Source: an uncultured Clostridia bacterium | GTDB taxonomy: Bacteria > Bacillota > Clostridia > TANB77 > CAG-508 | Assembly (NCBI GenBank): GCA_934149155.1 | Contig: CAKPDZ010000030.1 | Span: forward strand, 1 to 18,340 | Direction: 5' to 3' | DNA: 18,340 nt | Shown here: in pieces, positions 6,298 through 15,174 of the stretch | Layout: each line of letters opens with the position of its first letter | How positions within the stretch are numbered: the first letter of the stretch is position 1 | Program-made: the position numbers and the translations under genes | Notes under the pieces: generated by a model | What the model was told of the DNA's origin: nothing | Seen by the model: the letters and a program-made list of their open reading frames with translations, nothing else | The model's database searches: none

Positions 6298-9200
6298 ATA
6301 TTTTATGAACCCTATTCTTTTAAAATAATCCATATATTTTAATATATATTCTTTGTCAATTTCTTTCCAATAAAATCCTATTTTTTCAAGATATTTTCCT
6401 GTAAATTCATAGTCTATTCTTACATTAGAAGTATATATTAATTGTTTCTTAGAGTCAATATCATGTATTATACCAGATAATATTTCTTTTTTAAAGTCAT
6501 CATTTAAAATTTCGGTTAATTTTTTTGACATTGTTTCATTATCTACGCCATCAATACTAATTCCTAATTCGTGTAAAGTGTTTATTAGTAATTTTATTGG
6601 TAGTAACTTTGGATTGTATATATGGAATACATTGCATTTACTGTTATATCCTAATATTTTTACAACCGCTTCTGCACTAAAGTCTACTGGTCCTAATTCT
6701 ATTGCATGTTCAAGTAAATATTCTGGAAATATTCCTAATTCTATAAATGATTTTAATCTTTTTGCAAATGCGTTTTCTTCAACATTTTGTTGGAATACTC
6801 CATCACTATATCTATTTGTAATGTTTCCCATTCTCAATATTTGTGCATCCAAACCTTCTTCTATTGCTTTTAATACAATCATTTCTGCTTTATATTTTGT
6901 TACAGTATATATTCCTGATATATTTTGATTAATATATAAAGTATTTTCTTTGAATATTTTTTTATTATTGATATTGTCTGCTGTTTCTTCTATGTTTTCT
7001 TCTTTTTCACCATTTCCAGAAACACTGATAGTTGAGATGTGTATTAATCTTTTGTCTGTTGCTTTACAAAAATCTACTACATTTTGCGTTCCATTTACAT
7101 TTATTTCGTTAAATAATTTTTCTGTTCCGAAATGTTTTACTAATGCTCCTGCATTTATTACTGTTGTGATATTTTGGCTAATCAATTCATCGTCTTCTTT
7201 TGATAGCTTAAAGTCTCTTTCAACAATATCTCCTTCTATTACTTGTATTCTATCTTTATATTTTTCAAAGTACTCATTTCCGAAATAGAATACAATTTTT
7301 TGTTGTAATCTTGCTAATGGTTCTTCATTATTTTTTCTTCTTACTAAACAGTAAGCTATTCCTCTATATCTTTTTAAATATTCATCTAATATATGTACTC
7401 CTAAATATCCCGTACTTCCTATTAAAAGAATATTTCCTACTTTGGATTTTTTTATTGTTTCTATATTTGATATATTATTTCTTTCTAAAACTTTATTAAT
7501 TTCAGAATAATCATATTTTGCTATATCTTCTTCTGCCTTATCTTTTTTCTTTCCTGCAAGTTCTTTTATTGTTGGATATTTAAATATATCAGCATATTCA
7601 AAATCAAAATTATATTTTAGTGCTTCAATTTGCATTTTTATTGCAGAAATTGAATCTCCACCTATGTCAAAGAAGTTATCATTTAAAGAAATATGTTTTA
7701 AATGTAAAATGTTTTTCCATATTTGTTGTAGTCTTAATTCATCTGAATCAAATTTGTCTGGGTCTACTTCTTTAAAACTATCTTCTTCTAATTTTGGCAT
7801 TGGCAAAGCTTTCCTATCTATTTTTCTATTTATTGTATATGGCATTTTTTCAAGATGTACTATATAACTTGGTACCATATATTGTGGTAAATATTTTTTC
7901 AAATAACTTTTTATTTCTGTTTCTGTAACATCTATTGTTCCGTCTGTAACATAATATCCACATAATACTTCTTTGTCTTCGATGGTTATTTTGTTTACTA
8001 TTGATGCTGATACTCCTGGGTATTGTTCCATTTTGCTTTCTATTTCTCCAAGTTCTATTCTTAGTCCACGTAATTTTATTTGATTATCTATTCTTCCTAA
8101 ACATTGAATCTTACCATCAAATGTCCATCTTCCAATATCTCCCGATTTGTACATTCTTCCTTCTCCAAATTTATTTGGCAAGAATTTTTCTTTTGTCAAT
8201 TCAGGCTTTCCTAAATATCCTACGCCTACTTGAATTCCTGATATATAGATTTCTCCTACTACTCCTATTGGCACTCTTTTTAAGTTTTTGTCTAATATAT
8301 GCATTTGTGTATTCATTATTGGTGGACCTGTTGTTATTTCTGTTTCTCCATTTAAATTTTGAACATTTGATAATACTGTTATCTCACTTGGTCCATAAAT
8401 ATTAAATACTGTTATATCATCTGCTAATGCTTTTAAGTCCTTTACAAATTTTTCTGGTAGTGGTTCTCCTCCAAATACCATATTCTTTACTAATCTTAAT
8501 GGACTATTTTCACTTCTATTATCATAAACTATTTTCATTAAACTTGGTGTTACTGTCATAACATCTGTATTGTATTTTTCCATTAATTTTTCTAGTAATT
8601 TAGGATTTCTATGTTCTGCATTATTTGCCATTACTATTCTTTGTCCATGTGTTAATGAGACTATTATTTCATAAACAAATATATCAAATGGTGTTGATGT
8701 TACTGATAATAATGTATGGATTTTTCCGTCATGTAAATAATCTAATGCTTTTGTCATTGCTTTTGCCATATTGGTTAATCCCACTTGATTTAGCATTACT
8801 CCTTTTGGCACTCCTGTTGATCCTGATGTATATATTAAATATGATAAATCTTCCATTTTTATATCCACATTTGGCCTGATTAAATCTCCATTATAAATTT
8901 CATTGTCTAAGTCTATTTCTATACAATTTGGAATTTCTTTAACTCTATCTTTTAATTCTTTTTGTGTTAGAACATATTGTGCTTTACTGCTTTCTATGTA
9001 GTATTTTGTTCTGTCCAATGGATATGTTGGGTCAATATTTAAAAATGCTCCTCCTGCTTTTAATATTGCATACATTGCAACAATTGTCTCTATTGATCTA
9101 TTTGTCATTATACATACTATGTCATTATTTTTTATTCCATTTTTTATTAAATGGTTTGCTAAGCTGTTTGCTTTTTTATCTAATTCTCCATAAGTTATTT

Positions 9201-12200
9201 GTTTATCTTCACATATAACCGCTATATTATCTGGATTTTTTTCAACTTGCTGTTCTATTAAATATGCTGTTGTATCTTGATTTATTTCTCCTTCTGTACT
9301 ATTAAATTTTGCTAACATTTTGTCTTCTTTTTCAGTTATAATATCTATATCACTTATTTTGATTTCACTATTGTTCAATATCTGTTCTAATATATACATA
9401 TAATGTTCAAAAAAGTTAACTATTGTTTCTTTTCTAAATAAATCTGTACAATATTCTATATTAATAGTATGAGTTTTTGGTTTTATTTCTAATAGCAAAT
9501 TAAATTTTGCAATGTCATTGTATATTTCTAAAACATTTACATCTTTTCCATTTAATTTTACTATATTTTCTTCTTTATTTTGATATGTAAACATTACATC
9601 AAACAATGGATTTCTTGAATTATCCATTTTAACTCCAAGCTTTTTTACTAACATATCAAATGGATATGGTTGATTTGATAAGTCATTTAAAACTTGTTCT
9701 TTTATTTTATCTAAAAATATTGCAAATGTATCATTTTCGTTGATTTGTCCTCTTATAACAATATTGTTTACAAGCATTCCTAACATTCTTTTAGTTTCTC
9801 GTCTATCTCTATTGGCTATAGGACTACCTAAAATTATTTCTTCTTGTCCTGTATATTTATATAATAATACTAAAAATGCTGTCACAAATAACATATATGG
9901 TGATGCACCTATTTTTTTAGCATATCTTTCTATTTTTCTAAAACGTTTTTCATCGATAATATTAGATATTTTCTTACCATTATAACTTCTATTTGCAGAA
10001 ATTTTATAGTCATATGGTAAATTTAATTGTGCAAATTCACAGTTTTTAAATTTCTCAATCCAATATTTTTCATTTTCGTTAATTTCTTCACTATTATTAT
10101 AATTATTTTCCCAAACAGAATAATCTCTATATTGAATTGGAAGTCTTTTTAGGTCATCTCCATTATATAGCCTGTCAAACTCTATAATTAAATTATTTAA
10201 TGACATTCCATCCATTATTATATGATGTGAGTCAACTAATAACATTGTACTTTTATCATCTATAAAATGTACCTCTGCTCTTATTAACATTTCATTTTCT
10301 AGTTTAAATGGTTTAGAAAAATTTTTAATTATTTTTTGAATTTCTTTTTCTGTATTATAATAAACAGGTATTTCAAAGTTTATATTTTTATATACTTTTT
10401 GTACTATTTCATCATTTTGTATTGTAAATTGTGTTCTTAATATTTCATGTCTTTCTATTATTTTATTAAATACTTGTTTTATTTTCTCTATATCTAATAT
10501 TTCATCTACAATAATTCCACCTGGCATATTATATACAACATTATCATTTCCTATCATTTTGGCATTATAGTATATTCTTTTTTGTGCTGATGATAATGGA
10601 TATACCTCTTGTTCTTTTATTCTTTCAATTTTCAATTTTGAAATGTCATGTTTTTTATTATTCTTTTCAATATAATCTGACATATCTTTTATTGTATAGT
10701 TTGATAATATATCTTTTATGTTCATTTGAACATTAAAAGTAGATAATATTTTGGTTGATAATGTAATTGCTGTTAATGAGTCTCCTCCAAGGTCTAATAA
10801 TGTATCTTGTATACTTACTTTTGATATATGTAACATCTTTTCAATTATGCTTACTAGTTTTTTATCAATATCATTTCTTGGTGCAACTATATTTGTTTTG
10901 TTTTCTTCTATAGTTGGCTCTGGTAATGCTTTTCTATCTACTTTTCCATTTGGTGTGTGTGGCAATTTATCTAGTTTTACAAAATATTGCGGTACCATAT
11001 ATTCAGGTAATTTTGAATATAAAACTGTTTTTAGTACAGATTTACTTACATGACCATTTTCCACATAATATGCACACAATGCTTCTTTTCCATTTACTGT
11101 TTTTTTCACAACTGCACAATCAGAAATATTATAAACTGGTTGCATTCTTTTCTCTATTTCTTGTAATTCTATTCTTAGTCCTCTAATTTTTACCTGATTG
11201 TCAATTCTACCATGACAAGTAATTTCACCATTTTCATTAAATGCTCCTAAGTCTCCAACTTTATACATTATTTGTCCTTTTAAAAATGGATTTTGTATAA
11301 AACTTTCTTTTGTTTGTTGGTCTTTGTTCATATATCCTTTTCCGACTCCGTCACCAGATATATATAATTCTCCAATACTTCCTTGAGGTAATACTTTTTT
11401 ATTTTTATTTAATATATATATTTGAGTATTATGTACTGGTCTACCTATTGTAATTTCACTTTGATTTGTTACATTTGTTACAGTAGAAAATATTGTAGTT
11501 TCAGATGGTCCGTATCCGTTATAAATAGTTACATTAGGAATTATCTTTTTTATTTTTTCTACTAAGCTTTTTTGAAGTGGTTCTCCTGCCAACATTATAT
11601 ACTTCAAACTATTAAAACTGTTTTCATCATTTAAATTCTCTAAATGAAATTTCATTATTGATGGAGTTGTTTGCATTATTTCTATTTTTTTTTCTCTTAC
11701 TGTTCTTTCTATTACTGGAGTCATTTTTTGTCCATTTTCATTAGTTAAATAAACTGTTAATCCTCTTGTTAGTGACATTAGTGTTTCAAATGCAAAAATA
11801 TCAAATGATACAGTTGTTATAGATAAAATTTTATGATTTTTTCCGTCTTTTAAGTAATCTATTGTTGTTTTCATTGAATTATAAAAATTACTTAAATTTT
11901 GTTGTTTTAACATTACTCCTTTAGGTGTACCTGTAGAACCTGATGTATATATTAAATATGACAAATCTTCTGGTTTTGAGATATTTTCTAAATTTTCTTT
12001 ATGTTGTTCATAAATACTTGGTTCTTTTACATTAATTATTTTTTTGTCTGCTTTATTTCTTCTATTTTGACTTGTTAATAATATTTTAGCATCACTATCT
12101 TCCAACATATATTGTATTCTATCTTTTGGGTAATCCATTGCAATTGGAATATAACTTCCTCCTGCTTTTAAAACTGCTAATATTGATATTAGTGTTTCAA

Positions 12201-13743
12201 AAGAACGTTCTAATAATATTCCAACAACAGTGTTGTTAGTAACTCCGTTTTGTCTTAGTTCATATGCTAAACTATTAGCTTTTTCATTAAGTTCTCTATA
12301 AGTCATATTTTTGTATTCAAAAACAATGGCTATATTTTCTGGTGTTTTTTCTACTTGTTTTTCAAAATATTTTATAAATGGAATATTTTTGTCATATTCA
12401 AGTTTTGTTTTATTAAAATCTATAATTAATTTTTCTTTTTCTTTTGGGGTTACAATTTCTATATCTCTTAATTGTATATTTTCTTTCAAAACTATTTGAT
12501 TAATAATGTTTAATATTCTTTGATGTATTGCTTCTATATCTTTTGAACTATATATACTTGTTTTATAATCATATGCAACATTTAGACTTCCTGTATCGTT
12601 TAAGTCGTATATTTGTATATCCATATTTTCTGCACAACACCCATTAAATGTCCATTCTGTTTCATATGGTATGTTTCCTTCACTTTGTTGTGCATTTGTG
12701 ATTTGATATGATAGCAAAATATTATATAGATTTGGTATGCTACTATCATTATTTCTTAATTCTTCTAATAGGCATTGATATGAATACTTTTGATGTTTTA
12801 ACATATCCATAGAATCTATTGCTATATTTTTTACAAATGTTTTAAAGTCTAGTTCTTCATCTATATTAATTTTAAATGGTACCATATTTATGAACATTCC
12901 TGCTGCTTGTTTTTCTTTAAAATTTGTTCTGTTTAATATTGGTGTTCCTATAACAAATTCATCTAAATTTGAAATTTCTCCTATATATATTGCATAAATA
13001 GCCATAAAGAAATTGTACAATGATATTTTGTTTTCTTTACAGTATTTTTTTATTTTTATAATATCTGTTTCTTTTATTTTATATTGCTGTCTTCTCCCTT
13101 TTGGATTATTTATATATGTTTTTTCTTTTTTACTTCCTGGTATTGTTGCTATTTCTGGTATTGTTTTAAATCTTTCCATCCAATATTGTTTGTCTTTATT
13201 AAATTTTTCACTTTTTTGGTATTCTTGTTCTGATTTAATATAGTCTATATATGAATATATAGCCTTTGTTTCGATTTCTTGATTTTGTTTTAGTTTTGAA
13301 TATGTTTTAATAATGTCATTACAAATAAGCGCAAGTGTCCACGCATCTGAAATCAAATGGTGTATGTTAAGCGTAAATGCCCCTTTACCATCTGAAAATT
13401 TAAAGATATAAAAATTAAATAGTTTTGAATTTTCTAATTTAAATGTTGTTCTTACAATTTTCTCTTGTTCTTTTTCTAATTCTTTTTCGCTCGCGATACT
13501 AACAGTGCTTATCTGTATTTCTTCTCTTTCAGATAGCACTTGTTCTACATTTCCATCGTTTAATTTGAATTCTAACCAAAAGTTGTCGTGTTTTTGGCTC
13601 ACAATTTTTATGGCTTCTTCTAATTTTTTGAAGTCAACTTTTTCTCGTATTACTGCCGTTCCGCATATATTATTTATGCTACTACCTTTGTAATATTGTT
13701 CTGTAACCCAGATTGATTTCTGAGCATTTGTTAAATTCCCCAT
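6295..13743 (-). CDS. Dimodular nonribosomal peptide synthetase with terminal thioester reductase (C-A-T-C-A-T-R)
   Basis: This is a cytoplasmic assembly-line enzyme of 2482 residues that joins two amino acids and releases the product reductively. Domains, numbered from the chosen start, are as follows. C1, about 1-435, has HHLISDAW (H128, H129, D133). A1, about 450-945, has YTSGSTGTPKG, NGYGPSETT and catalytic K934. T1 has GGDSL with carrier S989. C2, about 1045-1475, has SHHIIMDG (H1173, H1174, D1178). A2, about 1490-1985, has YTSGSTGVPKG. T2 has GGDSI with S2031. R, about 2100-2482, has the NAD(P)H motif GSTGYLG (2109-2115) and Y2279-x3-K2283. There is no epimerase or thioesterase. Reductases of this type give aldehydes, sometimes alcohols. 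R-terminated dimodular NRPSs of gut Clostridia are known to make dipeptide aldehydes or pyrazinones, and an initial C domain often adds an acyl group. I chose ATG 13743 because ATG 13755 directly abuts the AGAAGG ribosome site; the longer form adds four residues. The product is inferred. Confidence 0.95.
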   Translation of the reverse strand: MGNLTNAQKSIWVTEQYYKGSSINNICGTAVIREKVDFKKLEEAIKIVSQKHDNFWLEFKLNDGNVEQVLSEREEIQISTVSIASEKELEKEQEKIVRTTFKLENSKLFNFYIFKFSDGKGAFTLNIHHLISDAWTLALICNDIIKTYSKLKQNQEIETKAIYSYIDYIKSEQEYQKSEKFNKDKQYWMERFKTIPEIATIPGSKKEKTYINNPKGRRQQYKIKETDIIKIKKYCKENKISLYNFFMAIYAIYIGEISNLDEFVIGTPILNRTNFKEKQAAGMFINMVPFKINIDEELDFKTFVKNIAIDSMDMLKHQKYSYQCLLEELRNNDSSIPNLYNILLSYQITNAQQSEGNIPYETEWTFNGCCAENMDIQIYDLNDTGSLNVAYDYKTSIYSSKDIEAIHQRILNIINQIVLKENIQLRDIEIVTPKEKEKLIIDFNKTKLEYDKNIPFIKYFEKQVEKTPENIAIVFEYKNMTYRELNEKANSLAYELRQNGVTNNTVVGILLERSFETLISILAVLKAGGSYIPIAMDYPKDRIQYMLEDSDAKILLTSQNRRNKADKKIINVKEPSIYEQHKENLENISKPEDLSYLIYTSGSTGTPKGVMLKQQNLSNFYNSMKTTIDYLKDGKNHKILSITTVSFDIFAFETLMSLTRGLTVYLTNENGQKMTPVIERTVREKKIEIMQTTPSIMKFHLENLNDENSFNSLKYIMLAGEPLQKSLVEKIKKIIPNVTIYNGYGPSETTIFSTVTNVTNQSEITIGRPVHNTQIYILNKNKKVLPQGSIGELYISGDGVGKGYMNKDQQTKESFIQNPFLKGQIMYKVGDLGAFNENGEITCHGRIDNQVKIRGLRIELQEIEKRMQPVYNISDCAVVKKTVNGKEALCAYYVENGHVSKSVLKTVLYSKLPEYMVPQYFVKLDKLPHTPNGKVDRKALPEPTIEENKTNIVAPRNDIDKKLVSIIEKMLHISKVSIQDTLLDLGGDSLTAITLSTKILSTFNVQMNIKDILSNYTIKDMSDYIEKNNKKHDISKLKIERIKEQEVYPLSSAQKRIYYNAKMIGNDNVVYNMPGGIIVDEILDIEKIKQVFNKIIERHEILRTQFTIQNDEIVQKVYKNINFEIPVYYNTEKEIQKIIKNFSKPFKLENEMLIRAEVHFIDDKSTMLLVDSHHIIMDGMSLNNLIIEFDRLYNGDDLKRLPIQYRDYSVWENNYNNSEEINENEKYWIEKFKNCEFAQLNLPYDYKISANRSYNGKKISNIIDEKRFRKIERYAKKIGASPYMLFVTAFLVLLYKYTGQEEIILGSPIANRDRRETKRMLGMLVNNIVIRGQINENDTFAIFLDKIKEQVLNDLSNQPYPFDMLVKKLGVKMDNSRNPLFDVMFTYQNKEENIVKLNGKDVNVLEIYNDIAKFNLLLEIKPKTHTINIEYCTDLFRKETIVNFFEHYMYILEQILNNSEIKISDIDIITEKEDKMLAKFNSTEGEINQDTTAYLIEQQVEKNPDNIAVICEDKQITYGELDKKANSLANHLIKNGIKNNDIVCIMTNRSIETIVAMYAILKAGGAFLNIDPTYPLDRTKYYIESSKAQYVLTQKELKDRVKEIPNCIEIDLDNEIYNGDLIRPNVDIKMEDLSYLIYTSGSTGVPKGVMLNQVGLTNMAKAMTKALDYLHDGKIHTLLSVTSTPFDIFVYEIIVSLTHGQRIVMANNAEHRNPKLLEKLMEKYNTDVMTVTPSLMKIVYDNRSENSPLRLVKNMVFGGEPLPEKFVKDLKALADDITVFNIYGPSEITVLSNVQNLNGETEITTGPPIMNTQMHILDKNLKRVPIGVVGEIYISGIQVGVGYLGKPELTKEKFLPNKFGEGRMYKSGDIGRWTFDGKIQCLGRIDNQIKLRGLRIELGEIESKMEQYPGVSASIVNKITIEDKEVLCGYYVTDGTIDVTETEIKSYLKKYLPQYMVPSYIVHLEKMPYTINRKIDRKALPMPKLEEDSFKEVDPDKFDSDELRLQQIWKNILHLKHISLNDNFFDIGGDSISAIKMQIEALKYNFDFEYADIFKYPTIKELAGKKKDKAEEDIAKYDYSEINKVLERNNISNIETIKKSKVGNILLIGSTGYLGVHILDEYLKRYRGIAYCLVRRKNNEEPLARLQQKIVFYFGNEYFEKYKDRIQVIEGDIVERDFKLSKEDDELISQNITTVINAGALVKHFGTEKLFNEINVNGTQNVVDFCKATDKRLIHISTISVSGNGEKEENIEETADNINNKKIFKENTLYINQNISGIYTVTKYKAEMIVLKAIEEGLDAQILRMGNITNRYSDGVFQQNVEENAFAKRLKSFIELGIFPEYLLEHAIELGPVDFSAEAVVKILGYNSKCNVFHIYNPKLLPIKLLINTLHELGISIDGVDNETMSKKLTEILNDDFKKEILSGIIHDIDSKKQLIYTSNVRIDYEFTGKYLEKIGFYWKEIDKEYILKYMDYFKRIGFIKY
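8822..8853 (-). repeat. Direct repeat inside the NRPS, copy in A2
   Basis: These 32 bases match 11939-11970 at 31 positions. They encode the A3 core region of the second adenylation domain (DLSYLIYTSG). Surrounding bases, roughly 8794-8853 and 11911-11970, also match well. This is coding conservation strong enough at DNA level to allow recombination between modules. Confidence 0.7.
11939..11970 (-). repeat. Direct repeat inside the NRPS, copy in A1
   Basis: This is the partner of 8822-8853, in the A3 core region of the first adenylation domain, with one base different over 32. The two copies lie about 3.1 kb apart in the same orientation, one full module length. Confidence 0.7.
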
Positions 13744-13778
13744 TTTTCCTAACATCCTTCTTTAAATTATATACTAGT

Positions 13779-13791
13779 GTATAATTTATAC
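13779..13791. promoter_or_regulatory. Palindrome at the predicted NRPS transcription start
   Basis: GTATAA-T-TTATAC is a perfect palindrome covering about +1 to +13 of the predicted NRPS transcript. The overlapping segment 13764-13787 can also fold as an AAATTAT...AC-TAGT-GTATAATTT hairpin with a 2-nt bulge. Either an operator or a leader hairpin is possible. Confidence 0.4.
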
Positions 13792-13797
13792 TCACTT

Positions 13798-13826
13798 ATT
13801 GTAACATTATTTGACAAATTTTGCAA
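13798..13826 (-). promoter_or_regulatory. Candidate promoter of the NRPS-kinase operon
   Basis: On the minus strand, TTGCAA (13821-13826) and TACAAT (13798-13803) are 17 bp apart, giving a leader of about 48 nt. An alternative TATAAT at 13766-13771 lies too close to the ribosome site and lacks a -35. The weak -35 and overlapping inverted repeat suggest regulated expression. Confidence 0.45.
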
Positions 13827-13845
13827 TTTTTTGTGCAAAATTTGT
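13814..13845. promoter_or_regulatory. Perfect 12-bp inverted repeat over the NRPS -35 region
   Basis: ACAAATTTTGCA (13814-13825) and TGCAAAATTTGT (13834-13845) are exact reverse complements separated by 8 nt. The left arm contains most of the predicted -35 hexamer. Position and perfection point to an operator for a dimeric regulator. It is not followed by a U-run on the minus strand, so it is not a terminator there. Confidence 0.55.
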
Positions 13846-13891
13846 TATTTTTTATGTGAATTTTAACGATTTTATAAAAATTTGTATAATA

Positions 13892-13920
13892 AAAGTACCG
13901 AACATTACATCCGGTACCTT
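13892..13920 (-). terminator. Terminator of the 400-residue protein gene
   Basis: A 9-bp stem (AAAGTACCG with CGGTACCTT on the plus strand, one position pairing as G-U in minus-strand RNA) has an 11-nt loop and a U-rich tail. It starts 5 bases after the stop codon of the 13926-15128 gene and separates it from the NRPS promoter. Confidence 0.65.
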
Positions 13921-13925
13921 ATTTT

Positions 13926-15128
13926 TTATTTACTTTCCATTTCGATTTTTACCCAGCAATCCTCTTTTTCCAACTCATTAATATTCTTGCATACTAATTT
14001 TTCATTTTTTAAAAACAGTGTGATTTTTCCTGAAACTGCTTTCAGATTCTTTTCTGTCGTACGAGTATACAATTCATACCTGTCGCATTCAAACCTTAAA
14101 CTTATATTATACTTTGAAAAACATATTTTAATGTGATTAGCGGCATTAGTCTTAACATTTCCACCATCAGTAAAAAAATTAAACTCACAATAACTTTGTT
14201 CAACATGATTTTCAAGAATCTTAATAACTTCTTCCATAATTTTTTTGTTTAGTTTTATATATGCTCCTTTTTCATCCACCATTACGGTCAAGTCTTTAAT
14301 TGGGTCGGTATAGTACTTTCCTTCATCATCCTGTGAATTTATTGGATATCTTATATCTCCTTTTTTATAAAAAATTTGGTTTCTAATTCTAGCTACAAAT
14401 TCTTTTAAATCTTGTTCTTCTAAATCACTCTTAAATTCTTGATACAGTCTTTTAAAACTCTCTTCATTTATTGGTTCAAACCCTCTTTTATTAAGTGCTC
14501 CTTTTAAATATCCTCTCTCAAAAACCATTATATAATCTAATTCACTTTCTTGCCAAAAAAATGCATTTACTATTCTTGAATATACTTCTTCTAATGCTTT
14601 TGTGGAAAAATACTCACATAAAGATTTCTTCTTAATACAGTCGAGTTCTGTTTTTACTAGTTTATACCACAAATCTTTTCTGTCATCTTCTATATGTATA
14701 GATTCTATTATTTGTAGTTTATCTTCTGGTATCTCTAACATTTGGCTAGTTACTTTTTTTATTACCTTCTTTATTTCTTTTTCTAAATTCTTATAGTGAA
14801 TATTTTTTTCAAAAAAAGTTTTCCAGAGCGGGTCTTCTTCTGTTATTACATAGTCTTTAGGAGTTTTTTTGGTATCTTTCCATTTTCTATCTTCCTCTAA
14901 GTATTTAAAAAATGTGTTTGTCTCAGAATTCCAGTAATTTATTCCTGTTGGAAAATCAATTTCGTCATCAAGAAAATTTGCTAATTTATAAGCATATTTT
15001 GTAGTCAATATTGTGCTATACCGTTTCTCAAATAGTTCTATCAAAATCGTAAAATAATCTGGTTTTTTTATTTCTCCTGCTTTTACATATTCTTCTTTTT
15101 GATTTTCTGGAAATTGTAAATAAATCAT
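13926..15128 (-). CDS. Uncharacterised soluble protein, 400 residues
   Basis: I do not recognise a family. The protein is hydrophilic, rich in Lys and Glu, and has no signal peptide or membrane segment, so it is probably cytoplasmic. The N-terminal half is predicted helical (for example NLEKEIKKVIKKVTSQMLEI at about 114-133). The C-terminal part (about 270-400) looks beta-rich, with alternating strands around AYIKLNKKI, EFNFFTDGG, ISLRFECDRYELY and KITLFLKNEKLVC. The start is well set: AAAAGGAGGA is 7 nt before the ATG, with a promoter at 15208-15236. It has its own terminator, so it is a single-gene unit reading in the same direction as the NRPS but independent of it. Its base composition and codon choice look slightly less biased than the neighbours (occasional GCGG, GAGCGGG), a weak hint of separate origin. 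No function is proposed. Confidence 0.85.
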   Translation of the reverse strand: MIYLQFPENQKEEYVKAGEIKKPDYFTILIELFEKRYSTILTTKYAYKLANFLDDEIDFPTGINYWNSETNTFFKYLEEDRKWKDTKKTPKDYVITEEDPLWKTFFEKNIHYKNLEKEIKKVIKKVTSQMLEIPEDKLQIIESIHIEDDRKDLWYKLVKTELDCIKKKSLCEYFSTKALEEVYSRIVNAFFWQESELDYIMVFERGYLKGALNKRGFEPINEESFKRLYQEFKSDLEEQDLKEFVARIRNQIFYKKGDIRYPINSQDDEGKYYTDPIKDLTVMVDEKGAYIKLNKKIMEEVIKILENHVEQSYCEFNFFTDGGNVKTNAANHIKICFSKYNISLRFECDRYELYTRTTEKNLKAVSGKITLFLKNEKLVCKNINELEKEDCWVKIEMESK

Positions 15129-15174
15129 TTAATTGTCCTCCTTTTAATTTTAAAAGATTTGATTGTTTCTACTT

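Noticed and set aside
6578..13693. Many plus-strand open frames of 60-134 codons opposite the NRPS
   Set aside because: They are antisense shadows of the NRPS: Leu/Phe/Ile-rich translations with no ribosome sites or promoters and no conserved motifs.
13744..13755. Earlier ATG (13755) for the NRPS
   Set aside because: AGAAGG abuts this ATG with no spacer. The next in-frame ATG at 13743 leads directly into the usual LTNAQKSIW start of the condensation domain. The choice is not certain but changes only four residues.
13811..13816. Perfect TTGACA on the plus strand as a promoter
   Set aside because: No -10 element lies 16-18 bp downstream, and no plus-strand gene follows.
13885..13890. TATAAT on the plus strand near the terminator
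   Set aside because: It has no usable -35 and would only read antisense into the 400-residue gene.
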